The notes: a model not told the origin generated them from the letters alone. 64,000 bases of DNA from Longilinea arvoryzae (GCF_001050235.1 NZ_DF967972.1:1860107-1924106), one strand, 5' to 3'; counted from the stretch's first letter, positions 11,009 to 19,099 are shown. Numbers and translations are program-made.

Positions 11009-11157
11009 GAAATTACCGATTGTCTGGAGGCATTTATGTGTGAATGGCGCCATTCGTTGGATCGGCTGACCTTCGCCGGAAATTATGTATAATTTTGACC
11101 TGATTTGCATTATAATATCATTCTCAAACCTTATCGATATGGGAAAGGAATCGGCTT

Positions 11158-11346
11158 ATGGACGCAAACAATTCAACCTGTGCATGCGGTGGAAGCTGCA
11201 GTTGCGGCGGGCACGCGGATGCAGAGCCCGAAGTTTTTCTGACGAGCGAAGAATACATCCAGCGTCTTGAGGCGTACTTGGAGGATCTGAAAGCCGAGAT
11301 CAAGGCTGTCGAAGCTGAACTGGCCGGTCTGCGCCAGACCTCCTGA
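11158..11346 (+). CDS. Small cysteine-rich coiled-coil protein
   Basis: A 62-residue protein I do not recognise. Residues 8-18 have closely spaced cysteines (CACGGSCSCGGH), a possible metal-binding knot, and residues 30-58 form a regular heptad-like acidic helix (YIQRLEAYLEDLKAEIKAVE), a probable coiled coil. The ATG has an AAAGGA site 8 nt upstream and a strong terminator follows, so this is a real monocistronic gene rather than chance. It could be a small metal sensor or an adaptor that dimerises through the helix. Confidence 0.75.
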   Translation: MDANNSTCACGGSCSCGGHADAEPEVFLTSEEYIQRLEAYLEDLKAEIKAVEAELAGLRQTS

Positions 11347-11377
11347 TCGAATCGCGCAGCCACACCCGTAGGGAAGA

Positions 11378-11417
11378 CAACGAACGGAGAGCCCGAAAGC
11401 TCTCCGTTTTCGTTGTT
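11378..11417. terminator. Terminator between convergent genes at 11.4 kb
   Basis: AACGGAGAGC pairs with GCTCTCCGTT around a 6-nt loop and is extended by ACAACG/CGTTGT on the outside; a TTTT stretch follows on the plus strand. It serves the small gene and probably also the convergent CBS gene. Confidence 0.75.
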
Positions 11418-11446
11418 TCTTGACGGATCGCGGATGAGGGATGAAT

Positions 11447-11884
11447 CTACGCCCGCTTTCCAAGAATGTAATTTTCCAGTCCCTGGATCTCGTGGCGCTG
11501 GTCGGCAATGACCTCCTTGACGACGTCGCCGATGGAGATGACACCCAGGATATTCACGCCATCGGTCACCGGAAGATGGCGGATATGCTTTTCCGTCATC
11601 AACTGCATGCATTCCTCGATGGTTTGCAGTGGGCTGACGCAAAAGACCGGGAAGGACATCAATTCTCCAACCGGCGTTTCGGGACCGCGGTTCATCAGCA
11701 CCCCGCGGCGCGCGTAGTCGCGCTCGGAGAAGATTCCCAGCAGCGAACTGCCGTCCATTACGAGCACCGCCCCGATCTTTTTCTCGGCCATCCGTTCGAG
11801 GGCCTGGCGGATCGATGCGGTTGGAACCACCGACCAGACCTGATTGCCTTTTTCGCGCAGGATACTTTGAACCGTAGTGGTCAT
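11447..11884 (-). CDS. CBS-domain pair protein
   Basis: A 145-residue protein made of two CBS motifs (about residues 10-65 and 75-130) forming one Bateman module. Signatures IGAVLVMDGSSLLGIFSERDYAR and IRHLPVTDGVNILGVISIGDVV are typical. Such stand-alone modules bind adenosyl nucleotides and act as energy or nucleotide sensors; the partner is unknown. The start MTTTVQ is chosen because GGAGGATGGG lies upstream; the in-frame ATG 15 nt earlier overlaps that site. A second single CBS-pair protein lies at 13384, with adenosine deaminase between them. Confidence 0.88.
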   Translation of the reverse strand: MTTTVQSILREKGNQVWSVVPTASIRQALERMAEKKIGAVLVMDGSSLLGIFSERDYARRGVLMNRGPETPVGELMSFPVFCVSPLQTIEECMQLMTEKHIRHLPVTDGVNILGVISIGDVVKEVIADQRHEIQGLENYILGKRA

Positions 11885-12130
11885 TTTCCCATCCTCCATA
11901 GAGCGGGTGCTCAGGTGAATCCATTCGGCGCACCCGTTCAGAAATCGCAGGGTCTTTTAGCCGATATTTATATTATACAAAAATTATCTAAATTGCAATA
12001 AAATGTTATCAAATTCTTTGACTTTGCATTTTCATAACAAACCGGGTTTTTACGCTCCCTGGCAGGGGTCTCATTCCGGGCCGGGTATATAATCAGTGAA
12101 AAATACAGTAAAAATCAACAGGGGACCTTC

Positions 12131-13189
12131 ATGGGTTGGTACGAGCGACCATCAACCAGGGATTTTTATGATCAGCTGCCAAAGGTAGAACTTCACCGTC
12201 ATTTGGAAGGGGCGCTGCGCGTCGACACCCTGGTGGAAATCGCCCGCAAACAGAACCTGGCGCTGCCGTCTACCGGCCGTGAATTGCAGGCCCTGGTGCA
12301 GGTTCAAACCGCCGAAGCATTGAATTCGACGGTCTTTCTATCCAAATTCCAGACTCTCCGTCAATTCTTTTGTTCGCCCGAAATCATCACCCGCGTGACG
12401 CGCGAAGCCATTGCCGATGCACGCGCAGACGGCGTGCGCTATCTGGAACTGCGCTTTACGCCTCTGGCGCTCAGCCGGATACGCGGTTTTTCGCTGGCGG
12501 AAGTGATGGATTGGGTGTGCGACAGCGCGGCTCAGGCCGGCCGGGAGTATGATTTGCCGACCAACCTGATCGTCAGCGTCAACCGGCATGAGAGCGTCGA
12601 AATCGCCGAACAGGTGATCGACCTGGCGCTGCAGCGGCGAGAGCGCGGAATTGTCGGGTTGGATCTGGCGGGGAACGAGGCCGATTTCGACGCGCTGCCA
12701 TTTCTTGAAGTATTTACCGAAGCGCGGGCCAGCGGCCTGCACATCACCGTTCACGCCGGGGAATGGAACGGACCGGAAAATGTCCGCCAGGCTATCGAGA
12801 TTTTTCACGCCGACCGCATCGGTCACGGCGTGCGGGTGGTCGAGGACCCGGATGTGGTGGCGTGCGCGCGCGAAAGCCAGACCGCTTTCGAAGTCTGCCT
12901 CACCAGCAATTACCAGACCGGGGTGGTACGCAGTCTGCAGGAACATCCATTCCTGCAAATGCTGGCCGAAGGTTTGAATGTCACCGTCAATACAGATGAT
13001 CCGAGCATTTCGCAGATCGCATTAAGCGACGAATATCGGGCGGTCGTCGAAAAGTTTGGCCTGGACCGCTGGAAGCTGCAAGAATTGATCCTCTCCGGGG
13101 CGCGGGCGTCCTTCCTGGCATCTACCGAAAAACAGCGCCTGGTTCATCGCCTCGAGGCCGAGTTCGAAACGGTGATACATCCCGAATAG
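12131..13189 (+). CDS. add: Adenosine deaminase
   Basis: A 352-residue metal-dependent hydrolase that converts adenosine or deoxyadenosine to inosine forms in purine salvage. Zinc ligands and catalytic residues are in place: ELHRHLEGALR (His22, His24), HAGE (His208), GHGVRV and NTDDPS near residue 290. SNYQTGVV is also a family motif. Related adenine and aminodeoxyfutalosine deaminases share the fold, so adenosine is the likeliest but not the only possible substrate. AGGGGACC precedes the ATG. A TATAAT at 12088-12093 may be the -10 box, without a good -35. Confidence 0.85.
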   Translation: MGWYERPSTRDFYDQLPKVELHRHLEGALRVDTLVEIARKQNLALPSTGRELQALVQVQTAEALNSTVFLSKFQTLRQFFCSPEIITRVTREAIADARADGVRYLELRFTPLALSRIRGFSLAEVMDWVCDSAAQAGREYDLPTNLIVSVNRHESVEIAEQVIDLALQRRERGIVGLDLAGNEADFDALPFLEVFTEARASGLHITVHAGEWNGPENVRQAIEIFHADRIGHGVRVVEDPDVVACARESQTAFEVCLTSNYQTGVVRSLQEHPFLQMLAEGLNVTVNTDDPSISQIALSDEYRAVVEKFGLDRWKLQELILSGARASFLASTEKQRLVHRLEAEFETVIHPE

Positions 13190-13268
13190 ATGCATTTTGG
13201 ATCATCGATTATGATGAATTTCCTTAATAGTGAGGATTCGTCATATCAAAGGCTGACAAATCATCAGC

Positions 13269-13296
13269 TTGTTTTTCGATTCCTTTCTGCTATACT
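13269..13296 (+). promoter_or_regulatory. Probable promoter of the CBS gene at 13384
   Basis: TTGTTT and TATACT are spaced by 16 nt. The transcript would have a leader of about 80 nt. Confidence 0.45.
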
Positions 13297-13383
13297 CTTA
13301 ACTACATTCTCCCTGTTCTCTGTTTGTATACTCTCTCCGTGGGGAATGGTCTGCTCACCGACCACATAAAAAGGAGACGGATT

Positions 13384-13803
13384 ATGCAACTCAGTGTAAA
13401 GGATTGGATGAAGGATCTGGTGGTATACATCGATCCGGATGACACGGTATGCGATGCCCTGGAAAAAATGCGCCATCGGTACATCAGCAGCCTGATCGTC
13501 AATAAAACCGAAACCAATCCCAACTACGGCATTGTTACATCCATCGATATCGTTGACAAAATAGTCGCGCAGCAGCGGGATCCTTCCAAAACTAAAGTCC
13601 GTGAAATCATGAATTCACCGCTGATCACTGTGGAAACGAAAATGCTTCTCTCGGAATGCGCAGCGAAGATGAAAGAAGCGCGCATCCACCATTTGCCGGT
13701 GATCAATGAACACGGCGACATCGTGGGCTTGATTTCTTCGACCGATTTTCTGATTGTGGCTGAGGTGATGGGCAAAGGCTTCGGCGAGCGGACGTTGAGC
13801 TGA
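13384..13803 (+). CDS. CBS-domain pair protein
   Basis: A 139-residue stand-alone Bateman module. CBS1 spans about residues 7-65 (DWMKDLVVYIDPDDTV then YGIVTSIDIVDKIV) and CBS2 about 75-130 (EIMNSPLITVETKMLL, IHHLPVINEHGDIVGLISSTD). It probably senses adenine nucleotides. The start MQLSVKDW follows AAGGAG by 8 nt; translation from the upstream ATG at 13324 would run through the ribosome site. It is distinct in sequence from the CBS protein at 11447. Confidence 0.88.
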   Translation: MQLSVKDWMKDLVVYIDPDDTVCDALEKMRHRYISSLIVNKTETNPNYGIVTSIDIVDKIVAQQRDPSKTKVREIMNSPLITVETKMLLSECAAKMKEARIHHLPVINEHGDIVGLISSTDFLIVAEVMGKGFGERTLS

Positions 13804-13815
13804 CCCACCCAATTC

Positions 13816-13845
13816 TTGAGTCCCTGCGGCGCATCGCGGTATAAT
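13816..13845 (+). promoter_or_regulatory. Promoter of the LysM gene, leaderless type
   Basis: TTGAGT and TATAAT are separated by 18 nt. The -10 box ends 10 nt before the ATG at 13856 and no Shine-Dalgarno site is present, so transcription should start only a few bases before the start codon. Confidence 0.7.
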
Positions 13846-13855
13846 TCAAACCACG

Positions 13856-14410
13856 ATGCGCCGATTTCTTATCTCAACCCTCTTGACTTTTCTCCTGCTC
13901 GGTTCGATGGCGTCTGCGCCGTCTGTGGTTATGGCGCAGATTGGCGGCACACCGACTGTTCAGGATATCGTTCCCGTAACGACGGCCACCCCTCAGCCGG
14001 ATGGATCGATCATTCACGAGGTGCAGTACGGCCAGACACTGTGGATGATTGCCGAAGCCTATGGCGTGGAGCGGGATGCATTGATCACGCTGAACAATCT
14101 CACGGGGAACAACCCCGTGCTGTGGGTCGGACAAAAATTGGTGATCCGCCTCGCCCCAACGGCCACGATCACGCCCAGCCCGACCAGCACCTTGAAGCCA
14201 CCTACCCGCACCCCAACTCTGGTCCCGACACCCATCACGCCAACCCCAACGCATACCATCGCGCCCACGCGCACGCCCACACCCCGCCCGCTGGTGCCGA
14301 ATTTTCAGACGATGAACCCCGGCGCCCGGCGTGGAATTGGGATCAGCTTTCTGGCGATTTCGGCGGTGGGACTGCTGGCGGCCTTCTACTTCGGTTTTCG
14401 GAAGAAATAA
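13856..14410 (+). CDS. Exported LysM-domain protein with C-terminal membrane anchor
   Basis: A 184-residue protein with a signal peptide (1-27), one LysM domain (about 53-98, with YGQTLWMIAEAYGV and LWVGQKLVI), a Thr/Pro-rich linker (100-145) and a C-terminal transmembrane helix (160-180) ending in FRKK. LysM domains bind N-acetylglucosamine-containing glycans such as peptidoglycan. The topology suggests an envelope protein holding its LysM domain outside the membrane. It is monocistronic, between a leaderless promoter and a long hairpin terminator. Confidence 0.85.
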   Translation: MRRFLISTLLTFLLLGSMASAPSVVMAQIGGTPTVQDIVPVTTATPQPDGSIIHEVQYGQTLWMIAEAYGVERDALITLNNLTGNNPVLWVGQKLVIRLAPTATITPSPTSTLKPPTRTPTLVPTPITPTPTHTIAPTRTPTPRPLVPNFQTMNPGARRGIGISFLAISAVGLLAAFYFGFRKK

Positions 14411-14423
14411 TCAATTCCTTGTA

Positions 14424-14470
14424 AATGACAAGCAGGGCTATCCGATTTTCGGACAGCCCTGCTTGTCATT
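14424..14470. terminator. Long hairpin terminator after the LysM gene
   Basis: A 16-bp perfect stem (AATGACAAGCAGGGCT with AGCCCTGCTTGTCATT) continues, after one mismatch, into an inner TCCGA-TTT-TCGGA stem. There is no long T run, but the stem ends in T-rich bases. It lies between convergent genes. Confidence 0.65.
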
Positions 14471-14482
14471 CACACTGGAGAA

Positions 14483-14560
14483 CAGGGGTCGACCGCCTGG
14501 TTCCGCCTGCCCTGAAAAGGGCCTGCCCTTAAAAAGGGAAGAAGAGTGGGCTGACCCCTG
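14483..14560. repeat. Nested inverted repeats between the LysM gene and cysE
   Basis: CAGGGGTC (14483-14490) and GACCCCTG (14553-14560) are perfect 8-bp arms enclosing two small hairpins (GCCCT-GAAA-AGGGC and CCCTT-AAA-AAGGG). The region 14471-14621 holds no gene. It may be the 3' end of the cysE transcript or a degenerate repeat element. Confidence 0.5.
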
Positions 14561-14621
14561 AATGGGAGCGGCACTGCCGTGTTTCAGGCAGCCCGTTTTG
14601 GGTTGGACCTGCGAGTGAAGA

Positions 14622-15413
14622 TCAGATCATGAAATCTTCACCCTGCCACACGCCGTCTTTCGGAGCATGCACCAGTGCGGGTTCTGCGCGCTGGCCATCG
14701 CCGCCGCCAGTGGGATGGGCATGTTGTCCCCGGGTGCTGCCGACGTTTTTCCCGGTGGTATGCAGATCGACGGTATACACGTTCAGGAGTTTTTCGACGG
14801 TTTCCAGGCGGTTCATGACCGATGCCAGCGATTGCCCGATGGTATCGGGTAACCGGTCATGATGCAGGTCCACCATTTCTTCCTTGGATTTGCTGCGCAT
14901 GACCACCTGGCCCGGCACGCCCACCACGACCGAATTGGCCGGGACCGGCTTGACGACCACGGCGTTCGCGCCGATGCGGCTGCCATCGCCGACCAGGATG
15001 TTGCCGAGGACCTTTGCGCCGGCTCCGATGACCACGTTATTGCCGATGGTCGGATGGCGTTTTCCTTTTTTAAGGCTGACGCCGCCCAACGTTACCCCGT
15101 GATACAGGGTGACATCGTTCCCGATTTCGGCCGTTTCTCCAACCACGACGCCCATGCCATGGTCGATGAAGAAGCCCGAGCCGATGGCTGCGCCGGGATG
15201 GATTTCGATGCCGGTGAAGAAACGCGCGATTTGAGATAGCCAACGGCCTGCCAGTTTGAGATGATGGCTCCACAACCAGTGCGCCACGCGATGGCTCCAC
15301 AGGGCGTGCAGCCCGGGATAGGTCAGGACAACTTCCAGTGTAGTGCGCGCCGCTGGGTCGCGTTCAAATACGACACGCAGGTCATTGCGGAGTGTGCGGA
15401 ACATTTTTCTCAT
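14622..15413 (-). CDS. cysE: Serine O-acetyltransferase
   Basis: A 263-residue enzyme that makes O-acetylserine from serine and acetyl-CoA, the first step of cysteine synthesis. It has the N-terminal helical part and a left-handed beta-helix of hexapeptide repeats with [28 protein letters not shown] and LYHGVTLGG. From about residue 190 a C-terminal extension, rich in Gly, His and Thr after residue 225, goes beyond the usual catalytic part. It lies 41 nt after cysK on the same strand, so both steps of cysteine formation are encoded together. Confidence 0.93.
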   Translation of the reverse strand: MRKMFRTLRNDLRVVFERDPAARTTLEVVLTYPGLHALWSHRVAHWLWSHHLKLAGRWLSQIARFFTGIEIHPGAAIGSGFFIDHGMGVVVGETAEIGNDVTLYHGVTLGGVSLKKGKRHPTIGNNVVIGAGAKVLGNILVGDGSRIGANAVVVKPVPANSVVVGVPGQVVMRSKSKEEMVDLHHDRLPDTIGQSLASVMNRLETVEKLLNVYTVDLHTTGKNVGSTRGQHAHPTGGGDGQRAEPALVHAPKDGVWQGEDFMI

Positions 15414-15454
15414 TTAACACCTACCTTTACAGGCCTGCAGCCGGCCACGAACCC

Positions 15455-16387
15455 TTAATCTGCGAGATCGGCAAATAACGGTGTACTCAGATAACGTTCG
15501 CCAAATGAAGGGATGATCACGATAATCAGTTTCCCGGTGTTTTCGGGGCGGCGCGAGACCTGCAAAGCGGCCCAGGTGGCGGCGCCGGAACTGATGCCCA
15601 CCAGCAGCCCTTCCCGGCGTGCCATGGCGCGGGCCGTGGCGAAGGCATCTTCACCTTTGACGCGAATGACTTCGTTGTAGATCTTGGTGTTCAACACTTC
15701 CGGAATGAAGCCGGCGCCGAGTCCCTGGATGGGGTGCGGGCCTTTAACGCCGCCGGACAATACCGGCGATGCATCCGGCTCGACAGCGATGGACTGGAAG
15801 GAGGGCTTACGGGCTTTGATCACTTCACTGATGCCGGTGAGCGTGCCGCCGGTGCCTACTCCGGCCACCAGGATATCCACTTTGCCGTCCGTATCGCGCC
15901 AGATTTCTTCGGCTGTGGTGCGGCGGTGAACTTCCGGGTTGGCCGGATTATTGAACTGCTGCGGGATGAAATAGCGCGAGTCATTGGCCGCCAGTTCTTC
16001 GGCTTTGCGAATGGCGCCCGGCATACCTTCCGACCCGGGAGTGAGGATCAGGTCGGCGCCGTAGGCGCGCAACAGCATGCGCCGTTCCTTGCTCATAGTT
16101 TCGGGCATCACCAGCGTGCACTTATAACCGCGCGCGGCGCTGACCATGGCCAGCGCAATGCCGGTATTTCCACTGGTGGGTTCCAGGATAATGGTATCGG
16201 GCTTGATCTTGCCGGCCTTCTCGGCGGCTTCGATCATCGAAACCCCGATGCGGTCTTTGACGCTGTGAGCCGGACTGTAGAATTCCAGTTTGGCGACGAC
16301 GTCGGCTACGCTGCCTTCGGTCAGGCGGTTGATGCGAACGAGTGGGGTGTTGCCAACCAGTTCGGTGACGTTGTTTGCGATTTTCAT
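15455..16387 (-). CDS. cysK: Cysteine synthase (O-acetylserine sulfhydrylase)
   Basis: A 310-residue PLP enzyme that combines O-acetylserine with sulfide to form cysteine. The PLP lysine is Lys44 in [11 protein letters not shown], the phosphate loop TSGNTG is at about 71-76, and [12 protein letters not shown] binds the cofactor phosphate. It starts at an ATG preceded by GAGGAG. It heads the cysK-cysE unit and is preceded by a long structured leader behind a near-consensus promoter, pointing to regulation in the RNA leader. Confidence 0.95.
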   Translation of the reverse strand: MKIANNVTELVGNTPLVRINRLTEGSVADVVAKLEFYSPAHSVKDRIGVSMIEAAEKAGKIKPDTIILEPTSGNTGIALAMVSAARGYKCTLVMPETMSKERRMLLRAYGADLILTPGSEGMPGAIRKAEELAANDSRYFIPQQFNNPANPEVHRRTTAEEIWRDTDGKVDILVAGVGTGGTLTGISEVIKARKPSFQSIAVEPDASPVLSGGVKGPHPIQGLGAGFIPEVLNTKIYNEVIRVKGEDAFATARAMARREGLLVGISSGAATWAALQVSRRPENTGKLIIVIIPSFGERYLSTPLFADLAD

Positions 16388-16623
16388 TGAAAATCTCCTC
16401 GTAGAATACGAATAAGTGAGTTAAAACGATACGGCTAACTGGCAGAATTAAAAACGGCGGGCAAAAGCCTGCTTTTCCCCGGAGGGAGTAGCGGGACCGT
16501 TGTTCGCCGCTTGCCAGTTAGCCGTCAGAATGTGAAATCGATACTGGATCGCGGTGCTACAACAAGCCCCGCCCCAGACACAAGCAAATCAAATGCTTCG
16601 AAACGACAATCTTACTGAACATA
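16388..16623 (-). promoter_or_regulatory. Structured 5' leader of cysK-cysE
   Basis: The predicted transcript has a leader of about 235 nt. Reading the minus strand, it first forms a hairpin closed by CTGG/CCAG with a GCACCGCGA segment, then a large structure whose outer 14-bp arms are perfect (ACGGCTAACTGGCA and TGCCAGTTAGCCGT, plus-strand positions 16430-16443 and about 16512-16525). Inside are GC-rich segments and a GCCG-TTTTT stretch like a terminator. The length and place before cysteine genes suggest a T-box or other riboregulator, but I cannot find a full T-box consensus. Confidence 0.5.
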
Positions 16624-16629
16624 GTCCGC

Positions 16630-16657
16630 ATTATAGACCATTTTTTACAGATGTCAA
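16630..16657 (-). promoter_or_regulatory. Promoter of cysK-cysE
   Basis: On the minus strand a perfect TTGACA and a perfect TATAAT are spaced by 16 nt. This is the best promoter match in the window and sets the leader start near 16623. Confidence 0.8.
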
Positions 16658-16714
16658 GTGCTTCATGTGATTACGGTACAATCCGGCGACAGAGGCGAAT
16701 GGGTGGGTGAACGG

Positions 16715-16743
16715 CAAAGAGACGCCAGATCGGCGTCTCTTTG
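16715..16743 (-). terminator. Hairpin after the small membrane protein gene
   Basis: A perfect 12-bp stem (CAAAGAGACGCC with GGCGTCTCTTTG) with a 5-nt loop lies 40 nt after the end of the gene at 16783. T residues are within the stem rather than after it. Confidence 0.6.
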
Positions 16744-16782
16744 TAACTTTGTTTTCGAAATATTCCGCGCCGCCGCGAAAAC

Positions 16783-16986
16783 TTAGCGCAGGAAGAAGGA
16801 AAGGATGACCAGCAAACCGATGAATGATCCCGCCAGAATGCCGATGCGTTTCAGATCTTTGATGACCGGGGCATAATCGGGATGAAATTCAGTCGAGGCG
16901 GTGATGCGGCTGGCGCTGATTTTTTCGGCCACCGGGGCGGCGCTGCCGGCGCCGGAAGAGACCTGTCGCTTTTGTTTCTTGCTCAT
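16783..16986 (-). CDS. Small single-pass membrane protein
   Basis: A 67-residue protein that I do not recognise by name. A basic N-terminus (MSKKQKRQ) and a polar middle are followed by a single transmembrane helix at the C-terminus (about residues 49-66, GILAGSFIGLLVILSFFLR). This gives an inside-facing tail with a C-terminal anchor. The ATG has TAGGAGAT upstream. It follows the sortase gene on the same strand with an 86-nt gap, so the two may be coexpressed. Confidence 0.75.
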   Translation of the reverse strand: MSKKQKRQVSSGAGSAAPVAEKISASRITASTEFHPDYAPVIKDLKRIGILAGSFIGLLVILSFFLR

Positions 16987-17072
16987 TCGTATCTCCTATT
17001 GACTTTCAAATTGTCGACCTAAAATTTCCTGCGCGACGGCGTCGCGGATTGGACGGTTTCGATCGGTGGTTT

Positions 17073-17984
17073 TTAGCGTTCATCGCGCAAATCGGCGCTG
17101 ATGACAATGCGCTGTTTATCCACCATGTAAGGGTAACAGGAGATCAACGTGACGACCGCGTCCTGGGTGGAATCCATGACATCCACCTGATCCGGTTTGA
17201 CGATTTGCGTCTCCCGCACCGTGTAAACGTACGAACGCTGGTTGGTGTAGATGATGATCTCATCACCCGCTTTCAGTTGGTCGAGGTCCCGGAAGATCTG
17301 TCCGTAGATATCGTTGTGCGCTGAAAGCACCAGGTTGCCCTTTTGCCCGGGGTTGATCGGGCTGATTAGATTCTGGCCGACGCCTTTCTTCAACTGCTCC
17401 GGGCCATCGCCCATCACGATCGGCGCATCGATCTGAATGGCCGGAATCTGGATGCGCTGAGCCTGTTCGGGGCTGGTGGTCGGCACGGGCAGGTTGGCCA
17501 GGCTTTGAACCATCGGGCGCAGATGCTCCGGAATTTCAGCTTCGTTGAACTGCGAGCCGCCCGGCGAATTGGGAGGGGTGTGACCCGAAGGCAGCACCAC
17601 GGCCCGGATCAACGGAGTGGGCGTGAGCGTGGGCTGGATGAGGGCGGACGCGGCCTCGGCATTGATGAGCCGCAGACCATAGAACGTGTTCACCAGCACA
17701 ATTACCAGCCCGATGACGGCGCCGACTTCCACCAGAAACAACAGCCGGTCCATCCAGACCCTCCGGCGCGAGCGCGGGGTCGAAGGAGTGGGCTCATCGG
17801 TTTCCAGCGTTTCAGCGCGCAAGCCATCCAGCGGCGCAACCTCCGGCTGGGGTTCCACCTGAATGACCCGACCGGTGCGCCGGTAGGCCTCCAGACGGTT
17901 CTGGCGTTCGGCGCGCCGTTTCTCCACCAGCAGGTGGCGCAACTCTTCGACTGTCAGATCATCTACGTTACGCTTCCGAGCCAC
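17073..17984 (-). CDS. Sortase (membrane transpeptidase)
   Basis: A 303-residue cysteine transpeptidase of the sortase family, probably class D or E. A cytoplasmic N-terminal part of about 78 residues, basic at first, precedes one transmembrane helix (about 80-105), then a Thr/Pro-containing linker and the sortase barrel (about 175-300). The catalytic residues are visible: His223 in LSAHND, Cys283 in TLISCYPY and Arg292. The GTG start follows AGGAGCAGGA. It should act outside the membrane, attaching or crosslinking surface proteins, but no protein with an LPXTG-type sorting signal is seen in this window. Confidence 0.88.
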   Translation of the reverse strand: MARKRNVDDLTVEELRHLLVEKRRAERQNRLEAYRRTGRVIQVEPQPEVAPLDGLRAETLETDEPTPSTPRSRRRVWMDRLLFLVEVGAVIGLVIVLVNTFYGLRLINAEAASALIQPTLTPTPLIRAVVLPSGHTPPNSPGGSQFNEAEIPEHLRPMVQSLANLPVPTTSPEQAQRIQIPAIQIDAPIVMGDGPEQLKKGVGQNLISPINPGQKGNLVLSAHNDIYGQIFRDLDQLKAGDEIIIYTNQRSYVYTVRETQIVKPDQVDVMDSTQDAVVTLISCYPYMVDKQRIVISADLRDER

Positions 17985-18121
17985 TCCTGCTCCTGTTTCC
18001 GAAGCTTAAAATCTCGGAATCTAATCAGCGGAATTATACCCGATTTTCTCATCTTCGCGCGTCCGAGGCGGGAGGCAGCGCGTTAACAAGCAACTTTGAT
18101 CGGAATTATTTTGGAAAAACA

Positions 18122-18145
18122 TATAAAAATTCGCAAATTTTTATA
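18122..18145. promoter_or_regulatory. Perfect 10-bp inverted repeat upstream of the metal exporter
   Basis: TATAAAAATT and AATTTTTATA flank a 4-nt spacer (CGCA). The site overlaps a TATAAT at 18142-18147 and lies 22 nt before the CDF gene start. Its form fits an operator for a metal-responsive repressor, but no regulator gene is adjacent. Confidence 0.55.
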
Positions 18146-18166
18146 ATTTGTGGTAATAATTTACTT

Positions 18167-19099
18167 ATGATGACACACCAGCAAAACAACGTCGAGAAGC
18201 GATTTATCCTTTCATTGATTTTCACTTTGCTGATTCTGGTTGGCGAAGTGGTTGGCGGTTTGATCACCCACAGCCTGGCGCTGCTCTCGGATGCCGCGCA
18301 CGTGTTTATGGACGTGTTCGCCCTGGGATTGAGTTTTCTCGCGTTACGTCTCTCCTCGCGACCGGCCGACGACCGCCACACCTACGGATGGCACCGCCTG
18401 GAAGTGCTAGCGGCCCTCATCAACGGCCTGACGCTGCTGGTCATTTCCGTTACCATCGGTTGGGAAGCTTACCAGCGTTTCCTCAGCCCAGCCCCGGTCC
18501 GGGGTCCGCTGATGCTGGTGATTGCGGTTCTCGGCCTGGTCGTCAATCTGGTGGTGGCGCTGGTGCTGGGCAGCCACCGGCATGGTGAAAAATCTCATAT
18601 CCACCGCGACCTGAATCTGCAGAGCGCCTTCCTACATGTCGTTGGCGATGCCGTTTCTTCGGTGGGTGTCATCGTCGCGGCCGTCTTAATTATGCTGACC
18701 GGCCTGGAGTGGGTGGACCCTCTGGCCAGCGTGTTGATCGCGATCCTGATCCTGGTCAGCTCCTTCCGCGTGCTCAAGAGTTCGCTACATATTCTCGTGG
18801 AGGGCACGCCGGATGGCCTGTCGCTGGCCGAGGTGGAGCGGGAGATGCTGCAAACCCCGGCAGTGGCGTCGATTCACGATTTGCATGTCTGGAATTTATG
18901 CTCTCAGGATGTGGCGTTGAGCGCTCACGTCGTTCTCGAGGCTGATCATGCCCAATCCCAAGAGCAGGTGATGCAGGATTTGCGGCAGCGACTCGACGAG
19001 CGTTTCGAAATCCTCCATACCACGCTCCAGTTCGAAGATACGGCCTGCATCGATAAGTTCGCCTGCAACGGCGGGGCCAGCCATCCCGTTGTCAATTAA
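18167..19099 (+). CDS. Cation diffusion facilitator (Zn/Co/Cd exporter)
   Basis: A 310-residue CDF transporter of the CzcD/ZitB group. Six transmembrane segments lie in residues 13-205. The zinc-site motifs are present: SDAAHVFMD in TM2 and HVVGDAVSS in TM5. A His-containing loop (SHRHGEKSHIH) follows TM4, and a C-terminal cytoplasmic domain from about 210 contains the conserved VHDLHVW-like segment IHDLHVWNL. It moves divalent metal ions out of the cytoplasm in exchange for protons. There is no Shine-Dalgarno site; an AATAAT box ends 6 nt before the ATG, and a perfect inverted repeat lies just upstream. Confidence 0.92.
   Translation: MMTHQQNNVEKRFILSLIFTLLILVGEVVGGLITHSLALLSDAAHVFMDVFALGLSFLALRLSSRPADDRHTYGWHRLEVLAALINGLTLLVISVTIGWEAYQRFLSPAPVRGPLMLVIAVLGLVVNLVVALVLGSHRHGEKSHIHRDLNLQSAFLHVVGDAVSSVGVIVAAVLIMLTGLEWVDPLASVLIAILILVSSFRVLKSSLHILVEGTPDGLSLAEVEREMLQTPAVASIHDLHVWNLCSQDVALSAHVVLEADHAQSQEQVMQDLRQRLDERFEILHTTLQFEDTACIDKFACNGGASHPVVN

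Noticed and set aside
16388-16623. Firm assignment of the cysK leader as a T-box
   Set aside because: Only a partial GCACCGCGA match is seen, at an unusual place, and no specifier loop or stem I motifs could be traced.
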